From the NCBI GenBank assembly GCA_021732025.1, contig JAKFVU010000027.1, positions 1 to 64,000 on the forward strand: DNA of 64,000 nucleotides. The letters run 5' to 3'. The notes beneath the pieces were generated by a model. The model made no database searches, was not told where the DNA came from, and saw nothing but the letters and a program-made list of their open reading frames with translations. Position 1 is the first letter of the stretch; each line of letters begins with the position of its first letter. The translations under genes were made by a program, and so were the position numbers. This document shows positions 49,862-58,427 of the stretch, piece by piece. This stretch comes from Candidatus Obscuribacterales bacterium (lineage in GTDB: Bacteria > Cyanobacteriota > Vampirovibrionia > Obscuribacterales > Obscuribacteraceae).

Positions 49862-51250
49862 GTGGCAGACTGGAATAACAAGAAAGTAACGATTTTAGGA
49901 TTAGGTAGAAGCGGCATCGCCGCCGCTTCCTACCTAGTTAAGCGCGGGGCTAAAGTTCTTGTATCCGAGTCTCAGCCGAAAGACAAGATCAATCCAAAGC
50001 TGCTAGCTGAGCTTTCTGCACTGCCTGTTGAAAGTGAGTTTGGCGCGCATAGTGAGCGCTGCTTAAGCTGGTCTGAGCTAGTTATTACTAGTCCTGGTAT
50101 TCCGCCCCACTCTGACGTCATGCTCAGAGCGAAAGCTCATGGCCGCGAAGTTATATCTGATGTAGAGCTAGCTTTCCGCGAGTGCAAAGGGACCGTTCCT
50201 TTTATTGCTGTAACCGGCACCAATGGCAAGTCTACGACTACGGCGCTAATTAGCTACATTCTCGAAAAGGCGGGGCGCTTAGCGCCAGCTTGCGGCAATA
50301 TCGGCGTGCCAATTTTGAGCCGGTTAGATAGTGGCCCTCTCGACTTTTTAGTGGTGGAAGTTAGCTCTTATCAGCTTCAGTATTCGCCAACTTTTGCACC
50401 CTTTATTGGCATTTGGCTTAACCTCACCCCAGACCACCTTGATTGGCATGGTGGGCTTGACCCATATATAGAAGCAAAACGCTCTATGTTCGCCCATCAA
50501 GACCTCGAATCGTACGCCATTCTCAATCAAGACGATTCGGTGGTGGCCACGACTAAAACAAAAGCTGAGCTATTTCCTTTTACTCTTTTGCCCGATCCCA
50601 ATCACGGCATACAAGGTGCATATCTAGAAGATGGCTTCTTGTGCTATTCGCACAATGCTCGCACTCGCGTTGTCTGTAGTGAAAAAGATTTGCGCATCAT
50701 CGGCAAACACAACATCGAGAATGCACTAGCGGCCATCTCTGCTTGCTGCTTAGCCGGGTTGAATGAGAAAGAAATAGAGCAGCATTTGCGCACGTTTAAG
50801 GCCCTAGAGCATCGCCTAGAGTTTGTCGAAACCGTTGATGGCGTTGACTTTTACAATGATTCAAAGGCTACCAATACTGATTCAGCAATCAAAGCTCTAG
50901 AGTCGTTTCCTGAGAAAAGTGTCGTACTTATAGCCGGTGGCAAAGACAAAGGCACTCCACTATCCGATTTAATTCTCTCGGTTAAAAAATACGCTTTGGG
51001 CGTTATCCTTATTGGTGAAGCTAAAGAACGCTTCGAAAGAGCGTTACGCGAAGCCGGATTTAACGATATATACGTTGCCGCTACCATGGAGGAAGCTGTT
51101 CAAATCGGCGGAAAATTGAAAAAAGGACCAGTATTACTTTCCCCTGCCTGTGCCAGTTTCGATATGTTCAGGGATTTCGAGGATAGAGGCCGTGTCTTCA
51201 AGGATCTTGTCCGCGCAAGAGCGCGAGAGATGGCGTCGCCGCGACAATAG
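49862..51250 (+). CDS. murD: UDP-N-acetylmuramoylalanine--D-glutamate ligase
   Basis: 462 residues. GLGRSGIAAASYLVKRGA at the N-terminus, the ATP loop VTGTNGKSTTTALI (about 116), NLTPDHLDWHGGLDPYIEAK and EHRLEFVETVDGVDFYNDSK then ATNTDSA. It adds D-Glu to the peptidoglycan precursor in the cytoplasm. GTG start. Its end overlaps the ftsW start in a different frame. Confidence 0.97.
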   Translation: MADWNNKKVTILGLGRSGIAAASYLVKRGAKVLVSESQPKDKINPKLLAELSALPVESEFGAHSERCLSWSELVITSPGIPPHSDVMLRAKAHGREVISDVELAFRECKGTVPFIAVTGTNGKSTTTALISYILEKAGRLAPACGNIGVPILSRLDSGPLDFLVVEVSSYQLQYSPTFAPFIGIWLNLTPDHLDWHGGLDPYIEAKRSMFAHQDLESYAILNQDDSVVATTKTKAELFPFTLLPDPNHGIQGAYLEDGFLCYSHNARTRVVCSEKDLRIIGKHNIENALAAISACCLAGLNEKEIEQHLRTFKALEHRLEFVETVDGVDFYNDSKATNTDSAIKALESFPEKSVVLIAGGKDKGTPLSDLILSVKKYALGVILIGEAKERFERALREAGFNDIYVAATMEEAVQIGGKLKKGPVLLSPACASFDMFRDFEDRGRVFKDLVRARAREMASPRQ

Positions 51251-52487
51251 CGGAGACTCAAACGATAAAACTTCTGCCGCACCTGAATACAGAGGCGGCA
51301 TTGATCGTACTCTGGTTGGCATTGTCTTAAGCCTGTGTGGCTTCGGCTTAATGGCCGTCTATTCAGCCTCGGCACCCGAGGCTCAGCAAAGCTTCCACGA
51401 TTCCACAACCCTGTTGCGCAAGCAGACCATGGCTTTTGTCATTGGCCTTTTTGTCATGTTTACGGTCAGTCGCTATGACTATCGCCGTTTGAAAAAGCTG
51501 GCTTGGCCTCTGGCCTTGTTTGCTCTGGCGTCGCTCGCTATAACTCTCGTCAATATTCCTGGTCTAACTGTGCAAACCATGGGCTCAAGCCGTTGGTTGA
51601 CCGTTGGTCCTCTGCAATTCCAACCGTCAGAAGTAGCAAAAGTAGCTACTATCTTGCTTTTGGCTTCAGGGCTATCGAGATATTTCTGGCGCGATCCTCA
51701 AATTCTCTTACGAATTGTAGTGGTGCTTGCTATGGCTGGCATCGTCATCAAACAGCCTGACTTAGGCAGTGCCAGTATGATTCTTGCTAGCCTGCTCACT
51801 CTATTGTTTGCCAGTGGTACCAACTTCTTGCTTCTTCTTGGTGCCCTCGGCGGCACTGCTCTGCTTGCCTGGCAGCACGTACAAAAACACCCGTATCAAA
51901 TGGCCCGCATTGAGACTTGGCTTAATCCATATCTTCATCCGCAAAAAGAAGGCTGGAATATTATTCAAGCCCAGTATGCCATTGGCTCTGGCGGCCTCTG
52001 GGGTCAAGGATTTGGCCGCTCGTTGCAAAAACTCTATTATCTGCCTGTACAATTTGCCGACTTTATTTTTGCAGTAATAGCTGAAGAGTTTGGTTTGATT
52101 GGCTGTTGCTTACTGATCGGCCTTTTTGCTCTCTTTGGTGTCTACGGCTACCGCGCAGCCCTTTCGGCTAAGACCCTATTTGGTCGCATATTAGCGATTG
52201 GTATCACAAGTGAAATCTGTACCCAAGCCGTCATCAATATGATGGTAACGACAGGCCTCCTGCCAGTTACCGGTATTACACTACCGTTCATCAGCTATGG
52301 TGGCACATCGCTGGTCGTCACTCTTTCTATGGTCGGCATTTTGCTATCAATCTCGCGCGATCGCGCTGCTATAGATGACGATGAAGATGGTGAAGAAGCT
52401 GATGAAGTGGAGACAACTCCACCCCTGCCACCTAATCAGCCGCCCACGAAACCCTCTCTCTCACCCAATGCTTTAAGCACACTGTAA
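51150..52487 (+). CDS. ftsW: FtsW-type lipid II polymerase/cell division protein
   Basis: About 445 residues, SEDS family with ten membrane helices. Markers are GLMAVYSASAPEA, GSSRWLTVGPLQFQPSEVAK, QPDLGSASMILASLL, YAIGSGGLWGQGFGRSLQKL and TGITLPFISYGGTSLV. The start is uncertain: GTG at 51150, GTG at 51192 or TTG at 51207 are all possible, and all overlap murD, suggesting coupling. The Pro-rich C-terminus is probably disordered. Its place between murD and murG favours FtsW over RodA. Confidence 0.93.
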   Translation: MPVSICSGISRIEAVSSRILSAQERERWRRRDNSGDSNDKTSAAPEYRGGIDRTLVGIVLSLCGFGLMAVYSASAPEAQQSFHDSTTLLRKQTMAFVIGLFVMFTVSRYDYRRLKKLAWPLALFALASLAITLVNIPGLTVQTMGSSRWLTVGPLQFQPSEVAKVATILLLASGLSRYFWRDPQILLRIVVVLAMAGIVIKQPDLGSASMILASLLTLLFASGTNFLLLLGALGGTALLAWQHVQKHPYQMARIETWLNPYLHPQKEGWNIIQAQYAIGSGGLWGQGFGRSLQKLYYLPVQFADFIFAVIAEEFGLIGCCLLIGLFALFGVYGYRAALSAKTLFGRILAIGITSEICTQAVINMMVTTGLLPVTGITLPFISYGGTSLVVTLSMVGILLSISRDRAAIDDDEDGEEADEVETTPPLPPNQPPTKPSLSPNALSTL

Positions 52488-52502
52488 GGACTGTTCTGAT
52501 AG

Positions 52503-53654
52503 ATGGCCGGTCATCGCATAGTACTAACAGGTGGTGGCACAGGTGGTCACATTTACCCAGCTCTTTCAGTGGCTGAGCAGATTAAGGACGATCCATCAGT
52601 CGAAGCCATCTTATATATAGGAGCGATTGGTCATCCTGAAGAGAAACTGGCAAAAGAGAATGGACTCGATTTTGTTGGTTTGAACGTTTCTGGTATGCCG
52701 CGCAGTTTGTCACCCCGCCTCATTACTTGGCCGTTTCAAATGTGGACAGCAATCGAACGGGCCAAAGAAGTTTTACGCCAGTTCAAGCCCACTGTTGTAT
52801 TGGGAACCGGCGGATATGCCTCTGCTCCACCCCTTGCCGCTGCAAATGCACTAGGAGTGCCAACCGCGGTGCATGAACCAGATGCCCATCCCGGGCTAGT
52901 GAACCGCCTCTTGTCTCGTCGAGCCCAATTAGTCTCGCTCGGTATGCAGGGTGCAGCCGCTCGCATTAATGCTCCCCTTGGACGAATCGTTTTTAACGGC
53001 AATCCTGTGCGCAAGAGCTTCTTGGCCGAGCGTCACCGTGATGCTGGCTGTGCCATCTTGGGTCTGCGCTCAGACCTGAAAACTGTATTGGTAACTGGTG
53101 GCTCGCAGGGTGCGAAAGCACTTAACGAAGCTGTTGTCGCTGCTTTGCCGCGTTTGCTTGAGATTGAGCCACATATTCAAATTGTGCATCAGTGCGGCGA
53201 TAAAAATCTCCATGACGTCAAAGAGAGGCTCAATCCGAGTTTAGCTCCTAGTCCTCGTTATCATTTGCGGGCTTACTTTGATGATCTATCGATTGCATAT
53301 GCTGTTTCTGATCTGGCTATAACTAGAGCTGGAGCCATGACCGTGGCTGAGCTAGCCGTGACCGGAACACCAGCAATTTTTGTGCCTTATCCGTATGCTG
53401 CCCAAGACCATCAGACTCACAACGCGCGCTATATGGAGTCACAGAAAGCGGCACTGGTGATACCGCAAGAAGATCTTACCGGCGAAACAATTTTCAATCA
53501 CATCGCTGCCTTGATCGGCGACGACAGCCGCTTACACGAGATGCGCAAGCGTATGACTGAGATTGGAAAGCCTGATGCGGCCAAGATTTTGGCGCAACAA
53601 TTGAAAGAGATAAGCGCCCAGTATCAAGGCATAGTGCCCCAACCGACGGTCTAG
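52503..53654 (+). CDS. murG: UDP-GlcNAc--undecaprenyl-PP-MurNAc-pentapeptide GlcNAc transferase
   Basis: 383 residues of GT28 type: LTGGGTGGHIYPALSVAEQI, GTGGYASAPPLAAANALGVP, HEPDAHPGLVNRLL, VTGGSQGAKALNEAV and the acceptor site ITRAGAMTVAELAVTGTPAI. It makes lipid II on the inner face of the membrane. It is 15 nt after ftsW and ends the dcw-type cluster here. Confidence 0.97.
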   Translation: MAGHRIVLTGGGTGGHIYPALSVAEQIKDDPSVEAILYIGAIGHPEEKLAKENGLDFVGLNVSGMPRSLSPRLITWPFQMWTAIERAKEVLRQFKPTVVLGTGGYASAPPLAAANALGVPTAVHEPDAHPGLVNRLLSRRAQLVSLGMQGAAARINAPLGRIVFNGNPVRKSFLAERHRDAGCAILGLRSDLKTVLVTGGSQGAKALNEAVVAALPRLLEIEPHIQIVHQCGDKNLHDVKERLNPSLAPSPRYHLRAYFDDLSIAYAVSDLAITRAGAMTVAELAVTGTPAIFVPYPYAAQDHQTHNARYMESQKAALVIPQEDLTGETIFNHIAALIGDDSRLHEMRKRMTEIGKPDAAKILAQQLKEISAQYQGIVPQPTV

Positions 53655-53670
53655 TCTTACCTAATTTGAT

Positions 53671-53955
53671 TTAGGAAATTACAGGCTGTGTTAAGCCGGT
53701 AATTATTGGTACACCCATATCAGCTGTGAAGTCTTCACGAGCAAAAGACTTCTCTTCAATAGAACTGATTGTCGCTTCTAAGCCAGCAATGGCAGCGAAG
53801 ACGTTGGCAGTCTCTAAAGGTGTCTGATTAGTGTTGGTGTGCTGACAGCGGCTAAGAATTTCTTTGAGCTCAGTCAGGGCAGTTTTTACTATAGAGCAGT
53901 TTGGCGCGGGCATCAGTGGTTCTCTTCTAGAAGGGTGATTCCCTTGGGTTGCCAT
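53671..53955 (-). CDS. Small hypothetical protein
   Basis: 94 residues from the ATG at 53955 (an ATG at 53913 is also possible, with a purine-rich stretch upstream). Mostly helical (IVKTALTELKEILSRC, ANVFAAIAGLEATISSIEEK). No family recognised. Convergent with murG; the stop codons are 16 nt apart. Confidence 0.4.
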   Translation of the reverse strand: MATQGNHPSRREPLMPAPNCSIVKTALTELKEILSRCQHTNTNQTPLETANVFAAIAGLEATISSIEEKSFAREDFTADMGVPIITGLTQPVIS

Positions 53956-54165
53956 TATCTTGACCGAGTGTAGCATAGGCTTGAAAAGAAGCAGATAGAG
54001 CAAAAGGGCAAAAGAAGTTAAATTTGTAGTCAAGTAGTTATATCGTTTAATTAACCTCAGCCCTAGTGGCGTCGGTGGGCTGTCTCGGTGGATTTTTCTT
54101 GCGACAGAACCGGTTATGATCTATTTAAGCGATCGTTACTGTTTAAGCAAAGTTGTTGAGACTAC

Positions 54166-54837
54166 ATGCCTTTTCTTTTCCTACTAACTGTTCTACTGCT
54201 GTTCTTCTGCTTCTTTGCCGCGTTCACTTTTTTCTGCGTGCTGGCTTGGCTTGTCTACAAATATTTTCGCGATCGCAAAAGAGCTCGCATTATTCGCTTG
54301 CGTGTTTATCAGAAGCGACTAAAGGCGGTAGTAGCTGAATTGCTTAAGCAGATCAATGAGCTAGATCAAATCAGTAAGTATTCGGGTTTGGACCGTGATC
54401 AAGTGTGGTCAAAGAAGTACGACGATACCTTGAAAAAATTGCTATCAGCTAACGATAAGTTGGCGGATGCTCAATCATTTGTTGACATGAAAGAGCTAAA
54501 TGCAGGCCAGGAGTCACTGTTGTATGTTGTACGAACAATACATGTGGTCAACTACCGTATGCGCGAGATGACGCCAAATGAAAACTTCGATGACCTCAAT
54601 TTTAGTAGTGAAGAAATACAGTTTGAAACAACGGTAAAAGATGCTGACGCTCGCGCGAGTGCCGCTAAGGTCGAGTCAATTCGGGATGGCAAAATTGCGG
54701 GTACTGACGATAAGGTTGAGCAGTCGAAAGAGTCGCCAAAGAAAGTTGATGATGGAGTTATTGACGGTGGCTCAAATGCGCATGATGACCCGGGTTCAAT
54801 AATTTATCTAAAAAAACGGGAACAAAAAGGGCAGTGA
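54166..54837 (+). CDS. Membrane-anchored coiled-coil hypothetical protein
   Basis: 223 residues. A long N-terminal membrane helix (about 3-32, Phe/Leu-rich) and a basic stop-transfer region (KYFRDRKRARIIRL) precede a helical domain (about 45-140; KRLKAVVAELLKQINELDQI, LLSANDKLADAQSFVD). The end is Asp/Lys-rich and disordered. LemA-like architecture is possible, but the family signature is not clear. Confidence 0.55.
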   Translation: MPFLFLLTVLLLFFCFFAAFTFFCVLAWLVYKYFRDRKRARIIRLRVYQKRLKAVVAELLKQINELDQISKYSGLDRDQVWSKKYDDTLKKLLSANDKLADAQSFVDMKELNAGQESLLYVVRTIHVVNYRMREMTPNENFDDLNFSSEEIQFETTVKDADARASAAKVESIRDGKIAGTDDKVEQSKESPKKVDDGVIDGGSNAHDDPGSIIYLKKREQKGQ

Positions 54838-55317
54838 TTTTTTTGAGTCTTCCTTGCTTTTGCCTTGCGCTTTCTTCGGATCTACTTAGCATCTACTCAG
54901 TATCTACTTTGTGTCCACTTTGGCAATTTGGCGCCACCATTTCTGGTGCGAAATTTCGGGCCAAAAGTTTTAACAAAAAAACTTCCTGACAACCCTGCGA
55001 AATGTGGTGAGATCTGTAAGAATAGAAGAGTAAGGTTCAACACTCTAGTAATTCGTTTGCCGGGGCGTGATTCAACGCCAATCTGGGCGAATGCTTTGCT
55101 TTAGGAAAGAACGACTACTTAGTGTGATCGATGGCTCTGGGCACCATGCCTTGAGCTAGATTAGCTACATGCTTAGAACACTGGTTTCTAAGCGCGTCTC
55201 CGCACGCGAAAAACACTGAGGTTGGATCTGACAATGCGCCGTCGTTTACGAACGGCCGAAATGAGAGAGAGGTAAATCGATGTAGAGATGCATCGATACT
55301 TGAAGGGGAGAGAGACA
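54838..55317. other. Structured leader of the acidic repeat protein gene
   Basis: 480 nt without a supported gene. The 3' part holds three hairpins in a row. GCTTAGAA/TTCTAAGC (55171-55178, 55186-55193) is an 8-bp stem. CGCGT/ACGCG (55193-55197, 55204-55208) is a short stem followed by AAAAA. ATCGATG/CATCGAT (55276-55282, 55291-55297) is a 7-bp stem just before the SD. No consensus promoter is obvious. The leader may be regulatory RNA. Confidence 0.45.
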
Positions 55318-56046
55318 ATGAGTAAGAAAAAACACGGCCTAAGCAAAGCAGCTGAACCAGTAGTCGAAACAGAAACAGAAATTTCCAGTGTCACCATCGT
55401 GCCAGAAGAAACAGCAGAGGCCGCTGAGGCTGTAGCAGAAGACACTAGCGAAAGCTGCGAAGCAAAAGCAGAAGCAGCAGAAGTAGCAGAATGTGCAGCT
55501 GAGGCTGAAGAAGCAAAAACTTGTGAACCATGTGAAGAAGCTGCACCAGAAGCGGCAGCTGAAGAAGTAGCAGAAGCTGAAGAAGCCAAAGAAGAAGAAG
55601 CTAAAGAAGAAGCTGCACCAGAAGCAGCAGCTGAAGAAGTAGCAGAAGCTGAAGAAGCCAAAGAAGAAGAGGCTAAAGAAGAAGAACCAGAAGCCGCAGC
55701 TGAAGAAGTAGCAGAAGCTGAAGAAGCCAAAGAAGAAGAGGCTAAAGAAGAAGAACCAGAAGCAGCAGCTGAAGAAGTAGCAGAAGCTGAGGAAGCCAAA
55801 GAAGAAGAGGCTAAAGAAGAAGAAGCACCAGAAGCTGAAGCTGAAGAAGTAGCAGAAGCTGAGGAAGCCAAAGAAGAAGAGCCTGCAGAAGAAGAAGTGG
55901 TAGCTGAGGCTACCGAAGAAGCAGCTGAGGATGCGGCGGCTGAAGAAGAGCCAGCGGCCGAAGAAGAAGAAGCTCAGGCAGAGTCAGCAGAAGTCGAGGA
56001 AGAAAAGCCTCCATCTGAAGACAAAGAAGAGCAACAAGCTGCTTAA
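55318..56046 (+). CDS. Very acidic Glu/Ala-rich repeat protein
   Basis: 242 residues; ATG with AAGGGGAG 7 nt upstream. About half of the residues are Glu and a third Ala, with some Lys. A 23/24-residue unit (AAAEEVAEAEEAKEEEAKEE) is repeated five times between about 77 and 192. There are four Cys, in SCEAK, ECAAE and CEPCEE. The N-terminus is basic (MSKKKHGLSK). Predicted highly charged helix or disordered chain. No signal peptide. Function unknown; good translation and transcription signals suggest high expression. Confidence 0.75.
   Translation: MSKKKHGLSKAAEPVVETETEISSVTIVPEETAEAAEAVAEDTSESCEAKAEAAEVAECAAEAEEAKTCEPCEEAAPEAAAEEVAEAEEAKEEEAKEEAAPEAAAEEVAEAEEAKEEEAKEEEPEAAAEEVAEAEEAKEEEAKEEEPEAAAEEVAEAEEAKEEEAKEEEAPEAEAEEVAEAEEAKEEEPAEEEVVAEATEEAAEDAAAEEEPAAEEEEAQAESAEVEEEKPPSEDKEEQQAA
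55546..55893 (+). repeat. Five tandem 69/72-bp coding repeats
   Basis: Units start at 55546, 55618, 55687, 55756 and 55828, with lengths of 72, 69, 69, 72 and about 66 bp. Units 2-4 are nearly identical, differing mainly by synonymous A/G changes. They encode the Glu/Ala/Lys repeats of the acidic protein. Confidence 0.9.
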
Positions 56047-56053
56047 ACAGAAA

Positions 56054-56079
56054 GCGAGAGGCCCAGCCTCTCGCTTTTC
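56054..56079 (+). terminator. Rho-independent terminator of the acidic protein gene
   Basis: GCGAGAGGC (56054-56062) and GCCTCTCGC (56066-56074) form a perfect 9-bp stem with loop CCA, followed by TTTTCTCTT. It starts 8 nt after the stop codon. The other strand also has T-rich sequence after the stem (TTTCTGTTT), so it can serve the convergent gene too. Confidence 0.93.
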
Positions 56080-56094
56080 TCTTAGAGAGCGATT

Positions 56095-56694
56095 CTATTG
56101 CAGGTTATCTGGACCGATCAGTTGCAGGTTATCTGGACCGATCAGTTGCAGGTTATCTGGACCGACCAGTTGGTTTTTTCGAACTTTGAATTTGGCTAGC
56201 CGTTTTAGTGTTGGTAGGCTTGCCCCGTCGCCACTGCGGTGACCAAGAAGGTCAAGAGTGATTGTGCCTTTGCTTATTTTCAAGCTATTGGCTCGAGAGC
56301 GGTCTCCCAGTGAACGATCGCCAATTAGTTGCGCTCCCTTTTCACTGGCGACAAAGACTAGCAGATAGGTGAAATAGCCAGATCCACCTGAGTTGTAGAC
56401 AAAGATTGCCGCACCGTCATTGATACCATCTCCGTTTAAATCACCGATGGCGGTTTTGACAAGCTCACCAGTGCAGCCATTCCATTCGGCCTTACCGGCT
56501 TTGAATTGAACCGTTTCGCTGCCGGCCTCCGAAACTGTCGGTACATTGCAAAGACCATTGAGCAGCGAAGCTTCGCTAATTGGCGCGATGGCTTGTTCAC
56601 CTTTGCTTGGTAGCGTGACAATTGCTAGGGTGCTAACGGCCGCGCATATGGCCACTGCGCATGAAAAACTCAACTTTCCAAATGTTGTTTTCAT
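56095..56694 (-). CDS. Secreted hypothetical protein with octapeptide repeat tail
   Basis: 199 residues from the ATG at 56694. A signal peptide spans about 1-36 (MKTTFGKLSFSCAVAICAAV). The mature part has GDLNGDGINDGAAIFVYNS, a calcium-loop-like motif of FG-GAP/VCBS type, and YFTYLLVFVASEKGAQLIGD. The C-terminus ends in three copies of LIGPDNLQ, encoded by a 24-bp tandem repeat. A longer frame reaches an ATG at 56814 but would bury the signal peptide. Function unknown. Confidence 0.65.
   Translation of the reverse strand: MKTTFGKLSFSCAVAICAAVSTLAIVTLPSKGEQAIAPISEASLLNGLCNVPTVSEAGSETVQFKAGKAEWNGCTGELVKTAIGDLNGDGINDGAAIFVYNSGGSGYFTYLLVFVASEKGAQLIGDRSLGDRSRANSLKISKGTITLDLLGHRSGDGASLPTLKRLAKFKVRKNQLVGPDNLQLIGPDNLQLIGPDNLQ
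56101..56172 (-). repeat. Three tandem 24-bp repeats at a gene's 3' end
   Basis: Three units of 24 bp (56101, 56125, 56149) are identical except for one base (T to C, 56165) in the third. They encode LIGPDNLQ three times at the end of the secreted protein, 3 nt before its stop codon. Confidence 0.95.
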
Positions 56695-56812
56695 CTGCTC
56701 TTTACATTCTCTTAAGGCATTAACTTCTTCCGAGTCTACATGCAGGGTCTGGGCGGTGGTATCTTTATCTCCCACTTCATAGTCTGAGAGTAGTACCTTC
56801 CGAGAGGTTGTC

Positions 56813-57916
56813 ATGGCGACGTCCACCCTGAGAGAAACCCCGCTAGCTTCGGCACACCGCAAGCTATCAGCCAAGATGGTCGATTTTGCTGGCTGGAACA
56901 TGCCAGTGCAATATAAAAGTATCATCGCTGAGCACATGGCAACACGCGAAAAGATTGGCCTTTTCGATGTTTCTCACATGGGCGAATTTCTCGTTACCGG
57001 TGCCGGCGCTCATGACTTCATTCAATACATTATTGCCAACGATCTCAATCGACTGGCCACTGCTGACCGCGCCCTTTACTCTCAGCTTTGCTACGAAGAT
57101 GGCGGCACGGTTGATGACTTGATTGTCTATCGCCGCAAAGAAGATTTTCTCTTGGTGGTCAATGCTTCAAACATTGATAAAGACTGGGAATGGATTAGCA
57201 GTCACGCGTCAAAATTCGATGTTAAATTGACCAATATTTCGGATCAGCTTGGATTGCTTGCTCTGCAAGGGCCTCAGGCCGTGCCGCTTTTAAGCGAAAT
57301 TGTTGGGGAGTGGGTTAGTCAGTTGCCATCCTTTGGCTACGGCGAAGCCACTATCGATGGCACGAGCTTTAGCTTCGGTCGCACCGGTTATACAGGAGAA
57401 GACGGTTTCGAGATTTTTGTACCAACCGCTAAAGCCGAGTGGCTCTGGAATCTTTTGCTAGAGCGTGGCCAGGCAAAGGGCATTGAAGCATGCGGCCTAG
57501 GCGCACGCGATACTCTGCGCTTAGAGGCAGGGTTGCCTTTGTACGGTCATGAGCTTGAGCGCGATATTAGCCCTATCGAATCAGGATTGGGCTGGAGCGT
57601 AAAGCCAGACAAAGGTGATTTCATTGGTCGCGAAGTTCTTGCTAAACAGAAAGCCGGCGGCTTAGAGCGACAAATTGTTTGCCTAAAGGGAACTGGTAAA
57701 GCAGCCCCTCGTCAAGGCTATAGTGTTTTTCATGGTGACAAAGAAGTCGGGAAGGTCACTAGTGGTGCCCCCGGTGTGTTTGTCGGTTATCCACTGGCCT
57801 TCGCTCTTGTATCGATGCCAGTAACTAAAGTTGGTACCGAACTGACAATTGGCATTCGCGATACCAAAGTGCCCGCCACTGTAGTTAATCGTCCATGGTA
57901 CAAACGTAAAAAGTAG
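56813..57916 (+). CDS. gcvT: Glycine cleavage system T protein (aminomethyltransferase)
   Basis: 367 residues: LSAKMVDFAGWNMPVQY, GLFDVSHMGEFLVTG, DGGTVDDLIVYRR, FGRTGYTGEDGFEIFVP and GARDTLRLEAGLPLYGHEL. It transfers the methylene group from the aminomethyl-lipoyl H protein to tetrahydrofolate, releasing ammonia. Partner gcvH lies 2.7 kb downstream; gcvP is not in the window. GAGAGG lies about 6 nt before the ATG. Divergent from the secreted protein gene. Confidence 0.96.
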   Translation: MATSTLRETPLASAHRKLSAKMVDFAGWNMPVQYKSIIAEHMATREKIGLFDVSHMGEFLVTGAGAHDFIQYIIANDLNRLATADRALYSQLCYEDGGTVDDLIVYRRKEDFLLVVNASNIDKDWEWISSHASKFDVKLTNISDQLGLLALQGPQAVPLLSEIVGEWVSQLPSFGYGEATIDGTSFSFGRTGYTGEDGFEIFVPTAKAEWLWNLLLERGQAKGIEACGLGARDTLRLEAGLPLYGHELERDISPIESGLGWSVKPDKGDFIGREVLAKQKAGGLERQIVCLKGTGKAAPRQGYSVFHGDKEVGKVTSGAPGVFVGYPLAFALVSMPVTKVGTELTIGIRDTKVPATVVNRPWYKRKK

Positions 57917-57947
57917 TCTGCGCTGAACAATTTGAGAGACCACAATC

Positions 57948-58424
57948 TTGACTGATGAGAGCTCTACATTTTTAGTTATTTGCCTGCTAGCAGGTGGTGT
58001 CGTGTCGGTTGTGGCCTTGTTTATCCTTTCGGGAATAAGCAAGAGACCGGGCCACTCTGGACGCATTCCACCTGCTCGTAGCTTTTATCTTGAGCAAGAA
58101 GAAGCGATGGCCCGAGTGCGCGCAATTTTGCAAGAGCAATTGATTGGTTGCAGATGGCGCATCACATACGACCGTGCTGGTGAAGGGCGGCTTCAAGCTC
58201 GTGTTTATGGCACGCCAACCGGGTCAACGGGCAAGCAGCCCGTGGACATTTTACTCAATATGCTTTTTCACAAACTTGATGCTAGTACCACTGAGCTTGA
58301 GTGGAGCTACGTGGTTATGAGTGGTAAACCTGAAGATGCAGATTTGCTAGTCAACGAAAGTAATCGTTGTTTTCTTGAAAGTCTCTCCTTGCCACCAATT
58401 GAAAATCCAGCAGCGACAACCTAG
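57948..58424 (+). CDS. Membrane-anchored hypothetical protein
   Basis: 158 residues from a TTG start. One N-terminal membrane helix (about 8-30) precedes a small soluble domain (about 45-150): LEQEEAMARVRAILQEQLIG, GRLQARVYGTPTG and LEWSYVVMSG. No family recognised. It follows gcvT by 31 nt and is convergent with the peptidase gene (3 nt between stops). Confidence 0.5.
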   Translation: MTDESSTFLVICLLAGGVVSVVALFILSGISKRPGHSGRIPPARSFYLEQEEAMARVRAILQEQLIGCRWRITYDRAGEGRLQARVYGTPTGSTGKQPVDILLNMLFHKLDASTTELEWSYVVMSGKPEDADLLVNESNRCFLESLSLPPIENPAATT

Positions 58425-58427
58425 CAA

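Noticed and set aside
55188-55871. Long Ala/Ser-rich open frame on the minus strand over the acidic repeat protein
   Set aside because: It is the antisense image of GAA/GCA-rich repeats, without an SD or any domain; the plus-strand gene has SD, start and terminator.
56101-56172. 24-bp direct repeats as a CRISPR remnant
   Set aside because: No spacers, and the repeats code for the C-terminus of a protein.
56812-56815. Overlapping divergent start codons (CATG) for gcvT and the secreted protein
   Set aside because: The secreted protein has a typical signal peptide starting at 56694, so the ATG at 56814 is very unlikely to be used.
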